Source: Reyranella sp. (GTDB lineage Bacteria; Pseudomonadota; Alphaproteobacteria; Reyranellales; Reyranellaceae). From it: a DNA stretch of 64,000 nucleotides. Shown here piece after piece: positions 51,806-61,777 of this stretch; position 1 is the stretch's first letter, and each line of letters starts with the position of its first letter. The DNA lies in assembly GCF_017305915.1 (NCBI RefSeq), contig NZ_JAFKJN010000022.1, forward strand, positions 1-64,000, read 5' to 3'. Position numbers and translations under genes: made by a program. The notes below the pieces were generated by a model that worked only from the letters and a program-made list of their open reading frames with translations, had not been told where the DNA came from and did not search any database.

Positions 51806-52972
51806 ATGTTAAGGCGCGAATTGCTGGCGATTGCCGCGTTGTCCGTGCTGCCGAGCGTCGCGTCGGCGCAGGACTCCGTCAAGATCGGCCTGATCCTGCC
51901 GATGACCGGCCAGCAGGCCTCGACCGGAAAGCAGATCGACGCCGCGGTCAAGCTCTACCTCGCGCAAAAGGGCACCACCGTCGCCGGCAAGAAGATCGAG
52001 GTGATCCTGAAGGACGACACCTCGGTGCCCGACGTGACCAAGCGGCTCGCCCAGGAGCTCGTGGTCAACGACAAGGTCGCCGTGCTGGCGGGCTTCGGCA
52101 TCACGCCGTCGGCCATGGCCACCGCGCCGATCGCTACCCAGGCCAAGGTGCCGGAAGTGGTGATGGCGGCCGGCACCTCGTCGATCACCGAGGCCTCGCC
52201 CTTCGTCGTGCGCACCTCGTTCACGCTGGCGCAGTCGTCGGTGCCGATGGCCGAATGGGCGGCCAGGAACGGCATCAAGAAAGTCATCACGCTGGTGTCC
52301 GACTACGGCCCCGGCATCGACGCCGAGAAGTCGTTCTCCGACAAGTTCAAGGCCGACGGCGGCACGATCGTCGAGAACCTGCGCATCCCGATGCGCTCGC
52401 CCGATTTCGCGCCGGTGCTGCAGAAGGCGGCCGACGCCAAACCCGACGCGCTGTTTGTCTTCGTGCCCTCCGGCACCGGTGCGCAGTTCGTCAAGCAGTT
52501 CATCGAGCGAGGACTGGACAAGAGCGGCGTCAAGCTGATCGCCACCGGCGACGTCACCGACGACGACCAGCTGAACGGCATGGGCGACGCCGTGGTCGGC
52601 GTCATCAACGCCCATAATTACTCGGCGGCGCACGACAGCGCAGCCAACAAGGCCTATGTCGAGGCCTTCAAGAAGGCCAATGGAGGCTTGAGGCCGAACT
52701 TCATGTCGGTCGGCGGCTGGGACGGCATGGAGCTGATCTACGGCGCGCTGAAGAAGACCAACGGCGACACCAACGGCGAGAAGCTGGTGGCGGCGATGAA
52801 GGGCATGGCCTGGGAGAGCCCGCGCGGGCCGATCTCGATCGACCCCGACACCCGTGACATTGTGCAGAACATCTACATCCGCAAGGTCGAGAAGAAGGAC
52901 GGCGAGCTCTACAACGTCGAGTTCGCCACCATCCCGAACGTCAAGGATCCGGTGAAGGCGGCGAAGAAGTAA
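51806..52972 (+). CDS. Branched-chain amino acid type ABC substrate-binding protein
   Basis: The 388-aa periplasmic protein starts at ATG 51806 behind GGGAGG. A signal peptide (LRRELLAIAALSVLPSVASAQ) precedes SVKIGLILPMTGQQASTGKQ, the typical opening of LivJ/LivK proteins. It heads a full five-gene operon (binding protein, two permeases, two ATPases). Ligands of this family range from leucine to aromatic acids and amides, so substrate is open. Confidence 0.9.
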   Translation: MLRRELLAIAALSVLPSVASAQDSVKIGLILPMTGQQASTGKQIDAAVKLYLAQKGTTVAGKKIEVILKDDTSVPDVTKRLAQELVVNDKVAVLAGFGITPSAMATAPIATQAKVPEVVMAAGTSSITEASPFVVRTSFTLAQSSVPMAEWAARNGIKKVITLVSDYGPGIDAEKSFSDKFKADGGTIVENLRIPMRSPDFAPVLQKAADAKPDALFVFVPSGTGAQFVKQFIERGLDKSGVKLIATGDVTDDDQLNGMGDAVVGVINAHNYSAAHDSAANKAYVEAFKKANGGLRPNFMSVGGWDGMELIYGALKKTNGDTNGEKLVAAMKGMAWESPRGPISIDPDTRDIVQNIYIRKVEKKDGELYNVEFATIPNVKDPVKAAKK

Positions 52973-52979
52973 CTTCCGC

Positions 52980-53837
52980 ATGGCCACCATCCTGTTCGAT
53001 GGCGTGGCCTACGGCATGCTGATGTTCGTGCTGGCCTGCGGGCTGGCCGTGACCCTGGGCCTGATGAACTTCGTCAATCTGGCCCACGGCGCGTTCGCGA
53101 TGGCCGGCGGCTACGTCACCGTGATCCTGATGGGCCAGTGGAACGTGCCGTTCCTGGCCTGCCTGCCGATCGCCTTCGTCGTCGCCGCGGCGCTCGGGCT
53201 GGTGCTCGAGCGCACGCTCTATGTCCACATGTACGGCCGCAGCCATCTCGAGCAGGTGATGTTCTCGATCGGGCTGGTGTTCATCGCCGTGGCGGCGGCG
53301 GACTTCTTCATGGGCTCGAGCCAGCGCAACATCCAGCTGCCGGCCTGGCTGCAGGGCCGGCGCGAGGTGCTGGGCGTCAATCTCGGCATCTACCGTACGT
53401 TCCTGATCGTGATCTGCGGCGCGCTGGCGCTCGCCCTGCAGCTCGGCCTGATGCGTACCCGCTTCGGCAGCCGCCTGCGCGCCGCCGTCGATGATGCGCG
53501 CGTGGCACGCGGGCTCGGCATCCCGGTGGGCTTCGTGTTCGCCGCGACCTTCGCCGTCGGCTCGGGCCTCGCCGGATTGGGCGGCGCGCTCGGCGTCGAG
53601 CTGCTCGGGCTCGATCCCTACTTCCCGCTCAGGTTCATGATCTTCTTCCTGATCGTGGTGACGGTCGGCGGGACGTCGGGGATCCTCGGGCCGTTCCTCG
53701 CCGCGCTGATGCTCGGCGTCGCGGACGTGGCCGGCAAATACTACCTGTCGACGGCGCTGGGCAGCTTCGTGATCTATGTCGTGCTGATCGTCGTGCTGGT
53801 GCTCAGGCCGAACGGCCTGTTCGCCAGAGCTCGATGA
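52980..53837 (+). CDS. LivH-type ABC permease
   Basis: The 285-aa membrane protein has about eight helices and the LivH signs: GLAVTLGLMNFVNLAHGAF near the N-terminus and the EAA-like loop ARGLGIPVGFVFAATFAVGSG. It starts 8 bp after the binding-protein stop. It pairs with the next gene (LivM type) to form the transport channel. Confidence 0.9.
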   Translation: MATILFDGVAYGMLMFVLACGLAVTLGLMNFVNLAHGAFAMAGGYVTVILMGQWNVPFLACLPIAFVVAAALGLVLERTLYVHMYGRSHLEQVMFSIGLVFIAVAAADFFMGSSQRNIQLPAWLQGRREVLGVNLGIYRTFLIVICGALALALQLGLMRTRFGSRLRAAVDDARVARGLGIPVGFVFAATFAVGSGLAGLGGALGVELLGLDPYFPLRFMIFFLIVVTVGGTSGILGPFLAALMLGVADVAGKYYLSTALGSFVIYVVLIVVLVLRPNGLFARAR

Positions 53838-53844
53838 GGGCCCG

Positions 53845-54813
53845 ATGAAGGCGGCCGACGGTCTCGCGCGCCGCGCCCGCTGGCGCCTGGTCGAGATCGT
53901 GTTCTGGCTGGTCGCGTTCGCCGCCCTCTTTGCGCCGGCGGGCAAGCATCTGCTGCTGAACGAGGTGGCGATACTCGCGCTGTTCGCGCTCTCGCTCGAC
54001 CTGATCCTGGGCTATGCCGGCATCGTGTCGCTGGGCCACGCGGCGTTCTTCGGCGCAGGCGCCTATGCCGCCGGCATCTTCTGCAAGCTGGTGATGCCCG
54101 ATCCGCTGGCCGGCCTCGCGGTGGCGATCGCGGCCGGTGGCGTGCTCGGCTTCGCCACCAGCTTCCTGGTGCTGCGCGGCAGCGACCTCACCCGGCTGAT
54201 GGTGACGCTTGCCGTCGCGCTGGTGCTGCACGAGGTGGCCAACGCCCTGCCGCAGTGGACCGGCGGCGCCGACGGCCTGCAAGGCATGACGGTCGGGCCG
54301 TTGCTCGGCCGGTTCGAGTTCGACCTCTACGGCCGCACCGCCTACGCCTACAGCCTGGTCACGCTGTTCGTGCTGTTCCTGCTGGCGCGCATCATCGTGC
54401 ACTCGCCGTTCGGCCTGTCGCTGATGGCGACCCGGCGCAACGCGTTGCGCGCCTCGGCACTGGGTGTGCCGGTCCACCGCCGGCTGATCGCGATCTACAC
54501 CCTGGCCGCGGCCTATGCCGGCGCGGCAGGCGCGTTGCTGGCGCAGACCACGGGCTACGTCTCGCTCGAGGTGCTGGAGTTCCAGCGCTCGGCCGACGTG
54601 CTGCTGGCGCTGATCATCGGCGGCGTCGGCTGGCTCTATGGCGGCATTGCCGGCGCGATCGCCTTCAAGATCCTGCAGGACGTGCTGTCGACCAGCTCGC
54701 CGCAGTTCTGGATGCTGTGGATGGGAATATTCCTGGTGGCGCTGGCGCTGGTCGGCCGCGAGCGGCTGGCGGCCGCCGTGCGCGGCCTGGTCGCCAGGGT
54801 GGTGCGCTCATGA
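53845..54813 (+). CDS. LivM-type ABC permease
   Basis: The 322-aa inner-membrane protein shows GYAGIVSLGHAAFFGAGAYAA, the LivM hallmark, and an EAA-like loop around NALRASALGVPVHRRLIAIY. It begins 8 bp after LivH and ends overlapping the LivG ATG, indicating coupled translation. It forms the channel with LivH. Confidence 0.9.
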   Translation: MKAADGLARRARWRLVEIVFWLVAFAALFAPAGKHLLLNEVAILALFALSLDLILGYAGIVSLGHAAFFGAGAYAAGIFCKLVMPDPLAGLAVAIAAGGVLGFATSFLVLRGSDLTRLMVTLAVALVLHEVANALPQWTGGADGLQGMTVGPLLGRFEFDLYGRTAYAYSLVTLFVLFLLARIIVHSPFGLSLMATRRNALRASALGVPVHRRLIAIYTLAAAYAGAAGALLAQTTGYVSLEVLEFQRSADVLLALIIGGVGWLYGGIAGAIAFKILQDVLSTSSPQFWMLWMGIFLVALALVGRERLAAAVRGLVARVVRS

Positions 54814-55551
54814 CCGCCGCGCTGGAGACGCAGGGCCTCGCCAAGCGCTTCGGCGGCATCGTCGCGACCAACGACGTCACCTTCCGCCTCGAAAAGGGCG
54901 CGCGCCATGCCCTGATCGGCCCCAACGGCGCCGGCAAGACCACCTTCGTGAACCTGCTGACCGGCGTGCTGCCGCCCTCGGCCGGCCGCGTGCTGCTCGG
55001 CGGCGAGGACGTGACGCGGCTGCGGCCCGAGGCCCGCGTTCGCCGCGGCCTGGTGCGCACCTTCCAGATCAATCAGCTCTTCGCCGACCTGACGCCGCTC
55101 GAGACGCTGTCGCTCGCGGTCAGCGAACGGCTGGGGCAGGGTGCGCGCTGGCGGCGGCCGGTCGGGGGTGACGCCCTCGCGCGCGACGTCGATGAAGTCG
55201 CCGAACGCTTCGGTCTTGCCGACGCGCTCGATGTCCGCACCGACACTTTGCCCTATGGCAAGCAGCGCCTGCTGGAGATCGCCGTCGCCTTCGCCTGTGC
55301 GCCGCGTGTGCTGCTGCTCGACGAGCCGGCCGCCGGCGTGCCCGCCGCCGAGCGCAAAGGCATTCTGGATGCGATCGCCACGCTGCCTGCCGACGTCTCG
55401 GTGCTGCTGATCGAGCACGACATGGGGCTGGTCTTCGACTTCGCGCAGCGCATCTCGGTGCTGGTCGAGGGCGCGTTGCTGACGGAAGGCACGCCTGGGG
55501 AGATCGCCGCCGATCCGCGGGTGAAGGCCGTCTATCTCGACGAGGCCGAGC

Positions 55552-55559
<8 letters not shown>
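54810..55559 (+). CDS. LivG-type ABC ATP-binding protein
   Basis: The 249-aa ATPase has Walker A GPNGAGKTT, Q-loop VRTFQINQLFADLTP, signature region LPYGKQRLLEIAVAFA, Walker B VLLLDEPAAGV and switch histidine LLIEHDMGLVFD. The signature LPYGKQ differs from LSGGQ, as is usual in LivG. It overlaps LivM and LivF genes at both ends. Confidence 0.91.
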
Positions 55560-56259
<700 letters not shown>

Positions 56260-56260
56260 A

Positions 56261-56290
56261 TTTCGAAAACTTCCGAAAGTTTCGAAAAAG
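56261..56290. promoter_or_regulatory. Phased CGAAA repeats between the two Liv operons
   Basis: CGAAA occurs at 56264, 56274 and 56283, about one helical turn apart, within a near-palindrome TTTCGAAAACTTCCGAAAGT. It could bind a regulator of the second operon or be a weak terminator of the first. This is based on pattern only. The 109-bp gap holds no gene. Confidence 0.3.
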
Positions 56291-56368
56291 CGTTTACAGG
56301 CCATCACCCGTATTCCAACATCCGCACAACGGCGCACTCCACAACAATGGCGCCAGGCGGAGGAAACG

Positions 56369-57592
56369 ATGGTCGATCGGGTGGGCGCGTGGCGCCGTCG
56401 TCGTGTCTTGGCCGGAATGATGGGAGGAGCCGCGACGCTCGCGGCACCGGGCCTCTTGCGAGCGGCGCCGTCGGGAAAGCCGGTGCGGGTCGGCGGAACC
56501 TTGTCGCTGACGGGCTTCCTTGCCCAGACGGCGATGCTGCACAAGATCGCCTCGGAGATCATGATCGAGGAGATCAACGGCCGGAACGGCTTGCTCGGCC
56601 GGCCGGTCGAGTACGTGCTGCTCGACGACCAGTCCAAGCCCGAGGTGGCCCGCAGCCTCTACGAGAAGCTGATCACCGTCGACAAGGTCGACCTGATCCA
56701 GGGCCCGTACGCGACGGCGCCGATCCTGGCGGCGATGGGCGTGGCCCAGCGCTACGGCAAAGTGATGATCCAGAGCAGCATGGGCATCCCCAAGCTGCAG
56801 ACCTACGACCGCGCCTTTCCGGCGACGCCGTTCGGCTCCGAACCGGACGTCACCTATCCCAACGTCATCCTCGACGCGATGGCGACGTTCCCGGCGCCGC
56901 CCAAGTCGATGGTCATCCTGACCTCGAAGTTCCCGTCGGCGCAGTTCATGGCGCTCGGCATGAAGGCGCAGGCTGAGAAGCGCGGCGTCAAGGTGCCGCT
57001 CTATCTCGAGTACGAATCGGGCAACCGCGATTTCGGGGCGATCGCCGCGCGCATCAAGGAGGCCAATGCCGACTTCCTGTGGGTCGGCTCGCTCGGCCTG
57101 GAGAGCAATCTCCTGCTTGAGGCGCTGCGCAAGCTCGACTACAAGCCGAAGAACCACTTCCATCTGTATCCGGCGCCGGGGCCGCTGGCGGTGTCGGCGG
57201 ACGGCGACAAGGCGCTGTGCTCGACCTTCATCGAGCCGGACGAGCCGTTCATGAGCCGGCCCGGGATGAAGCGCATCGCCGCCGAGTACAAGGAGAAGGC
57301 GGCCAAGGCCAACCTGCCGTACCCGACGATCGACGCCCAGGCCTGCGGCATGGTCGCGGAATGGCAGATCCTCGAGGCCGCGGTGAACGGTGCGGGCAGC
57401 CTGGAGGACGAGAAAATCGCGGCCTGGCTCAGGAAGAACCGGGTCGACACGATCTATGGCAAGGCGCGGTTCGACGGCCCGTACAATCACGGCGACGCCG
57501 CCCAGCTGATCAAGCAGGTGCAGAACAAGGAGTGGAAGGTCGTCTGGCCGAAGGAGCTCGCGGCACCGGGCGTCAAGCTGATCGCGTCGTAA
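56369..57592 (+). CDS. Branched-chain amino acid type ABC substrate-binding protein (second operon)
   Basis: The 407-aa protein starts at ATG 56369 behind GGCGGAGGA. Its N-terminus has an arginine run and a hydrophobic stretch (WRRRRVLAGMMGGAATLAAP), fitting Tat or Sec export. VRVGGTLSLTGFLAQTAMLH opens the binding domain, distantly related to LivJ and amide/urea-type receptors. It begins the second five-function operon. Confidence 0.87.
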   Translation: MVDRVGAWRRRRVLAGMMGGAATLAAPGLLRAAPSGKPVRVGGTLSLTGFLAQTAMLHKIASEIMIEEINGRNGLLGRPVEYVLLDDQSKPEVARSLYEKLITVDKVDLIQGPYATAPILAAMGVAQRYGKVMIQSSMGIPKLQTYDRAFPATPFGSEPDVTYPNVILDAMATFPAPPKSMVILTSKFPSAQFMALGMKAQAEKRGVKVPLYLEYESGNRDFGAIAARIKEANADFLWVGSLGLESNLLLEALRKLDYKPKNHFHLYPAPGPLAVSADGDKALCSTFIEPDEPFMSRPGMKRIAAEYKEKAAKANLPYPTIDAQACGMVAEWQILEAAVNGAGSLEDEKIAAWLRKNRVDTIYGKARFDGPYNHGDAAQLIKQVQNKEWKVVWPKELAAPGVKLIAS

Positions 57593-57599
57593 CCCTCGG

Positions 57600-58451
57600 A
57601 TGCCGAGTGCGACGCTTCTCGGCCAGGCGCTGATCTCCGGCGTCCTGGCGGGTGGGCTGTATGGCCTGCTGGCGATGGGCCTCAGCCTGAGCTGGGGCCT
57701 GTTGCGGCTGGTCAATCTCAGCCACTTCGCGTTGGCCTTCCTGGCCGCCTATCTCGTCTACGAGCTCGGCACCAATTATCACGTCGAGCCGTGGTGGTCG
57801 GCGGCGCTGATCGTGCCGGCGATGTTCGCCATAGGCGTCGCCCAGCACTGGCTGTTCGACAAGTTCAAGGTCAATGAGCTCGCCTCGCTGCTGATCACCT
57901 TCAGCTTCGCGATCATCCTCGAGGTCGGCATCCAGCTCTACTGGACCGCCGACTTCCGCCGCTACGAGACCGAGTACGCCACGCGCTCGCTCAAGGCCGG
58001 GCCGTTCTACATCCCGATCCTCGACCTGACGCTCTGCCTGGTCGCCGGCGCGCTGGCCTGGGGCACCTGGCTGTGGCTGCGCTGCACCTATGTCGGCAAG
58101 GCCCTGCGCGCCGCCGCCGAGGACCCCGGCATCGCCGCGGCCTATGGCGTCGATCACAAGAAGCTCGCCTACCTGCTGTCGGGTATCGGCGCGGCCTACG
58201 CCGGCATCGCCGGCACCTTCATCGCCCTGATCGCCACCCTCGCGCCGGCGCAGATCTGGGCCTATCTCGGCGTCGTCTTCGCGGTGGTCATCATCGGCCG
58301 GCTGGGCAACCCGCTGGGCGCGCTGCTGGCAGGCCTGCTGATCGGCGCCAGCGAATCGATCGCCATGGCGGTCCTCGCCCCGGCCTGGGCGCCGGTGGTG
58401 TCGTTCTCGGTGCTGATCGCGATCCTGCTGTGGGATCCGGAGTGGCTATGA
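57600..58451 (+). CDS. LivH-type ABC permease (second operon)
   Basis: The 283-aa permease has GLYGLLAMGLSLSWGLLRLVN near its start, like LivH proteins, and an EAA-type loop with ALRAAAEDPGIAAAYGVDHK. About eight helices are predicted. It starts 7 bp after the binding protein and overlaps the next gene as ATGA. Confidence 0.89.
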   Translation: MPSATLLGQALISGVLAGGLYGLLAMGLSLSWGLLRLVNLSHFALAFLAAYLVYELGTNYHVEPWWSAALIVPAMFAIGVAQHWLFDKFKVNELASLLITFSFAIILEVGIQLYWTADFRRYETEYATRSLKAGPFYIPILDLTLCLVAGALAWGTWLWLRCTYVGKALRAAAEDPGIAAAYGVDHKKLAYLLSGIGAAYAGIAGTFIALIATLAPAQIWAYLGVVFAVVIIGRLGNPLGALLAGLLIGASESIAMAVLAPAWAPVVSFSVLIAILLWDPEWL

Positions 58452-60319
58452 ACGCCAACGGCCTGTCCCGGCTCGGCGCCGTCGTCGCGATCGGCGTGCT
58501 CGGCTTCCTGCCGATGGCGCGGCTGCCGGCGTTCTACGATTCCTTCCTGTACCTTGTGTTCTTCTGGGTCTCGCTGTCGACGAGCTGGGCGCTGCTGAGC
58601 GGCTTTGCGGGCTATTTCAGCCTCGGCCATGCCGCCTTCTTCGGCGTCGGCGTCTACGTCACCGCCGACCTGACGACCAAGTTCGGCTGGCCGTTCCTGG
58701 CGACCCTGCCGGTCGCGGCGGCGCTGCCGGCTCTATTGGCGCTGGGCGTCGGCGCCATCGTCTTCCGCCTGCGCCGGCTGCGCGGCGAGCTGTTCGCGCT
58801 GCTGACGCTTTCCGTCACCTTCGTGATCGCCACCATCATCCTCAACACGCCGATCGACGGCGGCGGCGGCATCTTCATGAGCGCCGTGCCGCTGCCCAAC
58901 CTGATGCCGACGCCGACCGGCACGATCTACCTGCTGGGCTTCATCCTCTGCGTCGCGAGCCTGGGCATCGCCTGGAAAGTCGTGCATTCCCGGCTCGGCA
59001 TGGGCCTGTTCGCCATCCACGACGACGAGGACGTGGCCGAGGCCAAGGGCGTGCCGACCCTGCGCTACAAGCTGATCGCTTTCGCCTTGTCGGCCGCGAT
59101 CGCCGGCGCGGTCGGCGGCGTGCATGCGATGTATGTCGGCTTCATCACCGTCTCAGGGACCTTCGAGCTCACGGTGCCGCTCTACGTCGTGCTGATGAGC
59201 GTGCTGGGCGGCGCGCGGAGCTGGTTCGGCCCGGCGATCGGCGCCGCGGCCATCACCGCGCTGCTCTACGCCTTCATCAGCGGCGGCGAGGCGATGGTCG
59301 GCCGCGCCATCGTCGGCGTCATCCTGATCGCCGCCATCCTGTGGCTGCCCGACGGCTTCGTGCCCGCGGTCAAGCAGTGGCTGGCGAAACGCCGTCGCGC
59401 CACGCCGCCGCCGGCCATCGCCGAGGTCGCACCGGTCATGCCGGCGATAAAGCCGGTGAGTGACAAAGTGCTGCTGGAGGTGCGCGGCGCTACCAAGCGC
59501 TTCGGCGGCCTGCAGGCGCTGGGCGGCGTCGATCTCGATGTGCGCGAGGGTGAGATTCTGGGGCTGGTCGGGCCCAACGGCTCGGGCAAGACGACGCTGA
59601 TCAACGTCGTCTCGGGATTCTATCCGCTGACCTCGGGCTCGGTGAAGGTGGACGGCATCGAGATCGGCAATCTGCCGGCGCACCAGATCGCCCGCCGCGG
59701 CGTGGCGCGCACCTACCAGATCCCGCGGCCGTTCGTGAACATGACGGTGCTGGAGAACGTCGTGCTGGCCGCGACCTTCGGCATGGAGCATTCCTCCCCA
59801 TTCAAATGGGGAGGTGGCTCGGTAATCCGCGATGGAGGGGTCATGAGCGACACCTTCGATGCGGCCCACGACCCCTCCGTCGGCGTAAGACGCCGACACC
59901 TCCCCCGCAGACGGGGGAGGAGTGCTTCCGAGATTCGCGACGAGGCGCTGCACTGGATCGGCTTCACCGGCCTTGCCGGCAAGGAGGAGGCGTTGCCGGC
60001 CGCCCTGAACCTGCACGAGCGCAAGTTCCTCGAGCTGGCGCGCGCCCTGGCGGCCAAGCCCCGGCTGCTGCTGCTCGACGAGGTGCTGTCGGGCCTCAAT
60101 CCGGCCGAGGTCGACAACGCCATCCGCCTGGTGCGCGCGATCCGCGCCCAGGGCGCCACCATCGTGTTCGTCGAGCACCTGATGCGCGCGGTCGTCGAGC
60201 TCTCCGACCGGGTCGCGGTGCTGAACGAGGGCAAGCTGTTCGCCTTAGGTGCACCGCGCGAGGTCATGCGCGATCCGCGCGTGGTCAGCATCTACCTGGG
60301 CAAAGCCTATGCTGCTTGA
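58448..60319 (+). CDS. LivM-LivG fusion (permease plus ATPase) carrying an in-frame palindromic insert
   Basis: The 623-aa protein joins a LivM-type permease (about residues 1-320, with GFAGYFSLGHAAFFGVGVYV) to a LivG-type ATPase from about residue 340 (Walker A GPNGSGKTT near 375, Q-loop TYQIPRPF near 421, Walker B RLLLLDE near 540, switch His in FVEHLM). The ABC signature is LNLHERKFLELARAL, a variant of a LivG subgroup. Residues of about 449-492 are encoded by a palindromic element (59792-59922) and lie between Q-loop and signature; no such segment is expected in the family. The frame stays open across it. Confidence 0.87.
   Translation: MNANGLSRLGAVVAIGVLGFLPMARLPAFYDSFLYLVFFWVSLSTSWALLSGFAGYFSLGHAAFFGVGVYVTADLTTKFGWPFLATLPVAAALPALLALGVGAIVFRLRRLRGELFALLTLSVTFVIATIILNTPIDGGGGIFMSAVPLPNLMPTPTGTIYLLGFILCVASLGIAWKVVHSRLGMGLFAIHDDEDVAEAKGVPTLRYKLIAFALSAAIAGAVGGVHAMYVGFITVSGTFELTVPLYVVLMSVLGGARSWFGPAIGAAAITALLYAFISGGEAMVGRAIVGVILIAAILWLPDGFVPAVKQWLAKRRRATPPPAIAEVAPVMPAIKPVSDKVLLEVRGATKRFGGLQALGGVDLDVREGEILGLVGPNGSGKTTLINVVSGFYPLTSGSVKVDGIEIGNLPAHQIARRGVARTYQIPRPFVNMTVLENVVLAATFGMEHSSPFKWGGGSVIRDGGVMSDTFDAAHDPSVGVRRRHLPRRRGRSASEIRDEALHWIGFTGLAGKEEALPAALNLHERKFLELARALAAKPRLLLLDEVLSGLNPAEVDNAIRLVRAIRAQGATIVFVEHLMRAVVELSDRVAVLNEGKLFALGAPREVMRDPRVVSIYLGKAYAA
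59792..59922. repeat. Palindromic element, copy D, inside the coding region
   Basis: CCTCCCCATT-caa-ATGGGGAGG at the left, GGAGGGGTCA with the matching ACCCCTCC in the centre, CGGCG-taaga-CGCCG, and CCTCCCCCG-caga-CGGGGGAGG at the right repeat the layout of copy C. It is read through in frame as about 44 residues rich in Arg, Gly and Ser. Confidence 0.88.
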
Positions 60320-61016
60320 GGCGCGCAACCTGCATATCGGCTATGGCGATGCGCCCGCGGTGTGGGACGTCTCGCTCGACGTCGACGGCGGCGAGATCGT
60401 CTCGGTGATCGGCCCCAACGGCGCCGGCAAGACGACGCTGATCAACGCCATCGCCGGCATGCTGCGCAGCCGCCGCGGCACCTTGCGCTTCGACGGCGCC
60501 GACATGACCCGGGTCAGCGCCCATGCCTATTGCGGCCACGGCATCGCCCTGGTGCCGGAGGGCCGCCGTCTGTTCGCCAAGATGTCGGTCGAGGAGAACC
60601 TCGAGCTTGGCTGCTATCTGCCCGCGGCGCGCGTGGCGCGAGCGCAGTCGCTGGACCGGGTCTACGGCCTGTTCCCGATCCTGCGCGACAAGCGCCGCCA
60701 GCTGGCCGGCGAGCTGTCGGGCGGCCAGCAGCAGATGGTGGCGATCGGACGCGCCCTGATGGCGCGGCCGCGCATCGTGCTGTTCGACGAGCCGTCGCTC
60801 GGCCTGGCGCCGACCATCGTCGACGACATGTTCGAGATCATCGCTCGCGTGCGCGCCGAGGGCGCCGCCGTCCTGCTGGTCGAGCAGAACGTCCTGAAGG
60901 CGCTCGAAATCGCCGACCGCGCCTACGTGCTGGAGCAGGGACGGATCGTCGCCCAGGGTCTGCCCGCCGACCTGCTGAAGCAGCCGCAAATCCGCGAAGC
61001 CTATCTCGGAGTCTGA
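60309..61016 (+). CDS. LivF-type ABC ATP-binding protein (second operon)
   Basis: The 235-aa ATPase has Walker A GPNGAGKTT, VPEGRRLFAKMSVEENLELG, signature LSGGQQQMVAIGRAL, Walker B IVLFDEPSLGLAP and switch histidine replaced by glutamine-asparagine (LLVEQNVLKAL), common in LivF. Its start overlaps the fusion gene by 11 bp. It ends the second Liv operon before the GntR gene. Confidence 0.9.
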   Translation: MLLEARNLHIGYGDAPAVWDVSLDVDGGEIVSVIGPNGAGKTTLINAIAGMLRSRRGTLRFDGADMTRVSAHAYCGHGIALVPEGRRLFAKMSVEENLELGCYLPAARVARAQSLDRVYGLFPILRDKRRQLAGELSGGQQQMVAIGRALMARPRIVLFDEPSLGLAPTIVDDMFEIIARVRAEGAAVLLVEQNVLKALEIADRAYVLEQGRIVAQGLPADLLKQPQIREAYLGV

Positions 61017-61021
61017 CCATC

Positions 61022-61777
61022 ATGGCCAAGATCCTGCAAATGCCGGCCGCGACCACCGCGCCCCAGGATGTGCTCAAGGAGGACGCCGCCACCTTCGAGG
61101 TGCTGCGCCAGATGCGCGAGGACATCCTGTGCTGCGTGCTGAAGCCCGACCAGCGCCTGCGCTTCGGCGAATTGCGCCAGCGCTACGACACCTCGGTCGG
61201 CACCCTGCGCGAGGCTTTATCGCACCTGGTGTCGGAGGGCCTGGCGCGCACCGAGGCGGGAAGGGGCTTCTCGGTGGCGCCGGTGTCGCTCGCCGACTTC
61301 CTCGATCTCTCCGAGCTGCGCGTCTATCTCGAGACCCGCACTCTGGCCGACGCCATCCGCCACGGCACCGACGCCTGGGAGGCGGAGATCGTCAGCTCCT
61401 ACTTCCTGCTCAACAAGCTCGGCGCCCCCAAGCCGGACGATCCGGTCAGCCTCAAGCGCGAATGGGGCAAGCGGCACAAGCGTTTCCACGATTCGCTGGT
61501 CGCCACCTGCACCTCGCCGTGGTCGCTGCATTTCCGCAGCGAGCTGTTCGACCAGGCGCGGCGCTACCACTGGCTGACCATGATCCATGCCCGCTCGCGG
61601 CGCCGCAACGAGCACCTCGACTTGCGTGACGCCGTGCTGGCGCGCGACGTCGACACAGCCTGCGGCCTGATCGAGAAGCACATCCGCACGACCGTCGAGC
61701 AGGCGGCGTCTGAGGTTCCGGGCCTCACGCTCGACATGCAACGCGCCACCAAGCGGCGCAAGGGAGTGGGGGGATGA
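61022..61777 (+). CDS. GntR-family (FadR-type) transcriptional regulator
   Basis: The 251-aa protein has the GntR winged helix (LRQMREDILCCVLKPDQRLR, GELRQRYDTSVGTLREALS) and an all-helical FCD-type C-terminal domain (DLSELRVYLETRTLADAIRH, later HKRFHDSLVATC). It starts 5 bp after the LivF stop and overlaps the next gene, so it is in the operon and may autoregulate it. The ligand is unknown. Confidence 0.9.
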   Translation: MAKILQMPAATTAPQDVLKEDAATFEVLRQMREDILCCVLKPDQRLRFGELRQRYDTSVGTLREALSHLVSEGLARTEAGRGFSVAPVSLADFLDLSELRVYLETRTLADAIRHGTDAWEAEIVSSYFLLNKLGAPKPDDPVSLKREWGKRHKRFHDSLVATCTSPWSLHFRSELFDQARRYHWLTMIHARSRRRNEHLDLRDAVLARDVDTACGLIEKHIRTTVEQAASEVPGLTLDMQRATKRRKGVGG

